Source: Paenibacillus rhizosphaerae | Lineage (GTDB): Bacteria > Bacillota > Bacilli > Paenibacillales > Paenibacillaceae | DNA: 64,000 nt | Direction of reading: 5' to 3' | NCBI RefSeq assembly: GCF_014192015.1 | Contig: NZ_JACHXJ010000002.1 | Span: forward strand, 434,001 to 498,000 | Shown: one piece after another, positions 61,412 to 64,000 of the stretch | Layout of the letters: every line of letters begins with the position of its first letter | How positions within the stretch are numbered: the first letter of the stretch is position 1 | Notes under the pieces: generated by a model | Seen by the model: the letters and a program-made list of their open reading frames with translations, nothing else | Told to the model about the DNA's origin: nothing | Databases searched by the model: none | Position numbers and translations under genes: made by a program

Positions 61412-62998
61412 ATGGCGTTTCGGAAGTTTCATAGGTGGATCGTGGCATCGCTGCTGTTGGTGCTGCTGATTCCGTTTACGGGGCAGCAGCAGGCCAAGGC
61501 TGCAAACATCATCACGATGGTCCTGGACGGGAAGCAGCTGGTCAGCGATATTCCCCCGTACATCATGCCAAAAGTGAATGTGACGATGGTTCCAATCCGC
61601 GTGATCAGCGAAGGGCTGGGGGCGGCCGTCGCATGGAATCAAAGCGCGAAAACCGCCGATATTTCAGGCGGAAGTCATACGATTACGTTGACCAGCGGCA
61701 AAAAGACGGCTTTGGTGGATGGAGCCTCCGTCGCCCTTGATGCCTCCGTGCAGCTTCGGGGCGGCCGCGTGCTGGTCCCTCTCCGTTTTGTCGGGGAACA
61801 GCTCGGTCTGCAGGTGGACTGGGACCAGGTGACAAGAACGATTACCTTAACATCAAATGCTTACATACCTACCGAGCCGCCTGGTGAATCGGGGGGAAGC
61901 GGCTCCGGCCAGCTCCGTGGCGCCTGGATCTCGACAGTATATAACCTGGATTGGCCGACAACGTCCTCATACGGCAAAATCGAGCAGCAGAAGCAGGAAT
62001 ATTCCGCTTTACTTGACAAGCTGCAGGCCATGGGACTGAACGCGGTGTTCGTTCAGGTTCGGACGGCCGGAGATGCGCTCTACCCTTCGAATCTGGTTCC
62101 GTGGTCGAAGGTGCTTACCGGCACGCAAGGCAAAGATCCGGGATATGATCCGCTCCAGTATATGGTCGAGGAAACCCACAAGCGGGGGATGCAGTTCCAT
62201 GCCTGGTTCAACCCGTTCCGGGCTAATCTGGACACGACCACGAGCAAGCTGGCGGCCAATCATGTGGCGGTTCAGCATCCCGACTGGGTCGTATCCATCA
62301 ATAACCAGCTGATCATCAACCCGGGCATTCCGGAAGCAAGGCAGCATATTATCGACGTCGTGATGGAAGTCGTGAATAAGTACGATATCGACGGTGTCCA
62401 TCTGGACGATTATTTCTATCCGTCGAGCGGAACGTTCAGCGATGACGCCGCATTCACAGCCTATAATTCGCAGGGCTTGAGCAAAGCGGATTGGCGCCGC
62501 GATAACATAAACCAATTCGTGCAGCGGCTGGGTCAGTCGATTCACGCGTCCAAGCCAGCCGTTCAGTTTGGCATCAGCCCATTCGGCGTATGGCGCAACC
62601 AGTCCAACGATCCGACGGGTTCCGATACCAAAGCCAGCGTAACGGCGTACGACTCCATGTACGCGGATGTGAGAACCTGGGTGAAGCAGCGATGGATCGA
62701 TTACGTGGCACCGCAAATTTATTGGAGCATGTCCTTCAAAATCGCCCAATATGACAAGCTCGTCGACTGGTGGGCGCAAGAAGTGCAGGGCACCGGAGTG
62801 GATCTCTATATCGGTCATGCCCCGTACAAGCTGGGAACCGCCGAAGCTGGATGGCAGTCGGCGCAGGAGATCATCAACCAGCTTCAATACAATACGAAAT
62901 ACGACGCAGTCAAAGGCAGCATCTTCTACAGCGCCAAGGATCTGCTCAAAAATCCGCTTGGCATTGTTCAGGCGCTGACCGCCTATTACCAGCAATGA
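61412..62998 (+). CDS. GHL10/DUF187 family glycosyl hydrolase with stalk domain
   Basis: A 528-residue secreted protein. Signal peptide (to about residue 30, AKAAN), then a copper amine oxidase N-terminal (stalk) domain: VTMVPIRVISEGLGAAVAW and GRVLVPLRFVGEQLGLQVDW. From about residue 165 (LRGAWISTVYNLDWPT) a GHL10 (YngK-like) TIM barrel follows, with GLNAVFVQVRTAGDALYPS, GMQFHAWFNPFRA, DGVHLDDYFYP (likely acidic active site), and YVAPQIYWS. It probably binds the cell surface through the stalk and cleaves a glycan. Confidence 0.93.
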   Translation: MAFRKFHRWIVASLLLVLLIPFTGQQQAKAANIITMVLDGKQLVSDIPPYIMPKVNVTMVPIRVISEGLGAAVAWNQSAKTADISGGSHTITLTSGKKTALVDGASVALDASVQLRGGRVLVPLRFVGEQLGLQVDWDQVTRTITLTSNAYIPTEPPGESGGSGSGQLRGAWISTVYNLDWPTTSSYGKIEQQKQEYSALLDKLQAMGLNAVFVQVRTAGDALYPSNLVPWSKVLTGTQGKDPGYDPLQYMVEETHKRGMQFHAWFNPFRANLDTTTSKLAANHVAVQHPDWVVSINNQLIINPGIPEARQHIIDVVMEVVNKYDIDGVHLDDYFYPSSGTFSDDAAFTAYNSQGLSKADWRRDNINQFVQRLGQSIHASKPAVQFGISPFGVWRNQSNDPTGSDTKASVTAYDSMYADVRTWVKQRWIDYVAPQIYWSMSFKIAQYDKLVDWWAQEVQGTGVDLYIGHAPYKLGTAEAGWQSAQEIINQLQYNTKYDAVKGSIFYSAKDLLKNPLGIVQALTAYYQQ

Positions 62999-63025
62999 TA
63001 AATTCATAGAACATTGTCATGAATG

Positions 63026-63075
63026 AACCCCCGTGCTCATATCTTACTGTGGGATAATGAGAGACGGGGGTTTTA
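63026..63075 (+). terminator. Hairpin overlapping the patatin ribosome site
   Basis: AACCCCCGT pairs with ACGGGGGTT, with inner CTCAT/ATGAG, then TTTATT. It can end the upstream gene, but its 3' arm contains the GGGGG (63066-63070) used by the next gene. Confidence 0.72.
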
Positions 63076-63077
63076 TT

Positions 63078-63998
63078 ATGATCGTCAACGCGGTGTTCGA
63101 GGGCGGCGGAGTGAAAGGCATATCGCTGGCAGGAGCCGTCAAGGCTGCGGAGCAAGCCGGGGTAGTATTTAACCGGGTGGCGGGTACCTCGTCGGGTTCC
63201 ATTGTGGCGGCGCTGCTGGCGGCGGGGTTTTCGGCCGACGAGATGAGCGAGATCGTGAAGACGACCCCCTTTGAGTCCTTTCTTCACCGCGCGCCTATAT
63301 TCAATACCAAAGTGATCGGACCCGCCACGCGCTTGCTGCTGAAGAAAGGGCTGTATTCAGGGGAAGCGCTCGAAGTCTGGATCCACCATATTTTGGCGGC
63401 CAAAGGGGTCAAGACGTTTGCGGATATCCCCCAAGGCAAGCTGATGATCATCGCCTCGGATATTACGAACGGGCGCATTCTGGTGCTTCCGGAAGACCTG
63501 GGCAAGCTGGGCGCCAACCCGTCCAGGTTTGCGGTTTCCAAGGCTATCCGGATGAGTACGAGCATTCCGTACTTTTTTGACCCGGTCATGCTGAGAATGA
63601 CAGGCGAAGCGGCCAGGGGAAAATCGTTCGTCGACCAGTTTGTCTATATCGTAGATGGAGGGCTGCTCAGCAATTTCCCGCTGTGGCTCTTTGACGACGC
63701 TGCGGAAGGGGCCGGACAGAAGCCGGTTCCGACGATCGGATTTCAAATGGTCGGCAGAACGACGAACAAACCCCATCTGATCCGCGGGCCGATCAGCATG
63801 CTGCAGGCGATGTTTGAAACGATGCTGTCCGCTCATGATGAGCGGTACATCGAGCAGGAGAACCGTATCCGGACGATCAAAATTCCGACCCTCGGCGTCG
63901 GAACGACGCAGTTTCATATTACACCGGAAGAAAGCCAGCAGCTGTATGAGTCCGGCTTGCAGGCAGGGAAAAAATTTTTCGCGGGCTGGAAGCCGTGA
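63078..63998 (+). CDS. Patatin-like phospholipase
   Basis: A 306-residue serine lipase-fold protein. FEGGGVKGISLAGA is the oxyanion loop (GGGxKG), AGTSSGSIVAALLAAG carries the nucleophile Ser of GTSSG, and YIVDGGLLSNFP has the catalytic Asp of the Ser-Asp dyad. No signal peptide. ATG 63078 follows GGGGG in a hairpin. The gene is complete, ending just inside the window. It hydrolyses phospholipid or acyl ester; physiological role unknown. Confidence 0.93.
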   Translation: MIVNAVFEGGGVKGISLAGAVKAAEQAGVVFNRVAGTSSGSIVAALLAAGFSADEMSEIVKTTPFESFLHRAPIFNTKVIGPATRLLLKKGLYSGEALEVWIHHILAAKGVKTFADIPQGKLMIIASDITNGRILVLPEDLGKLGANPSRFAVSKAIRMSTSIPYFFDPVMLRMTGEAARGKSFVDQFVYIVDGGLLSNFPLWLFDDAAEGAGQKPVPTIGFQMVGRTTNKPHLIRGPISMLQAMFETMLSAHDERYIEQENRIRTIKIPTLGVGTTQFHITPEESQQLYESGLQAGKKFFAGWKP

Positions 63999-64000
63999 CA

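Overview
The window reads as chromosome of a spore-forming Firmicute of the Paenibacillus type. The support is moderately high GC coding with strong GGAGG-type ribosome sites and frequent GTG/TTG starts, sporulation and spore-repair genes (SpoVIF, spore photoproduct lyase), Bacillus-type Fnr with a C-terminal cysteine cluster, YesM/YesN-type two-component control of a sugar ABC importer, stalk-domain (copper amine oxidase N-domain) surface proteins, and T-box and yybP-ykoY leaders. No prophage, insertion sequence, CRISPR array, tRNA or rRNA was recognised.

Layout. 1-2723: end of a DegV-family gene, recG and a SpoVIF-like gene. 2975-6191: a Tat-dependent FAD dehydrogenase operon (small Tat subunit, GMC flavoprotein with a cysteine cluster, its own TatA, and a lipoprotein with a CuA-type copper site). 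6318-9095: SOS locus with a YedK-like protein divergent from a Y-family polymerase/YolD-like pair, with two LexA boxes between. 9923-18068: a six-gene exopolysaccharide-type locus (glycosidase-like TIM barrel with CBM9-like tail, membrane HEAT-repeat protein, processive GT2 synthase, degenerate GGDEF-receiver protein, nucleotide-sugar dehydrogenase, second TIM-barrel protein). 18162-25104: a second LexA-boxed gene of unknown function, a short Crp-family protein, flavohaemoglobin with an Fnr site, YitT with a structured leader, DUF2188 protein, an amj remnant, MsrAB and a TVP38 protein. 25191-26129: manganese riboswitch and TerC exporter. 26223-33641: Gfo/Idh/MocA dehydrogenases, AP-endonuclease-fold isomerases, ThuA and an AraC regulator, plus a remnant of a GH99-like gene. 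33875-38614: HxlR regulator, unknown protein, lipoprotein, diverged IF-3 paralogue, a second TIM-barrel paralogue, and Fnr. 38853-46460: sugar importer, YesMN-type two-component system and NagZ. 46665-49233: large stalk/PKD surface protein. 49267-52563: Fur-controlled siderophore importer. 52665-60522: Zur, YidD, T-box/metG, Zur-boxed Znu zinc importer, CcdA, SplB. 60727-63998: MntR, stalk-domain GHL10 glycosidase, patatin.

How it fits together. Metal homeostasis recurs: Fur site at the siderophore genes, Zur plus a Zur site at znuACB, MntR, and a Mn riboswitch on a TerC exporter. Oxygen and NO sensing is linked by fnr and a perfect TGTGA-N6-TCACA site about 41.5 bases upstream of the predicted hmp start. 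DNA damage links two loci: both carry LexA-like sites, and the YolD-like protein and the lone gene at 18162-18545 appear to share a C-terminal domain. The best candidates for undescribed systems are the exopolysaccharide locus, with its receiver whose phosphoacceptor Asp is Glu, and the Tat/GMC/CuA operon. All functional statements rest on reading motifs by eye; no searches were run.
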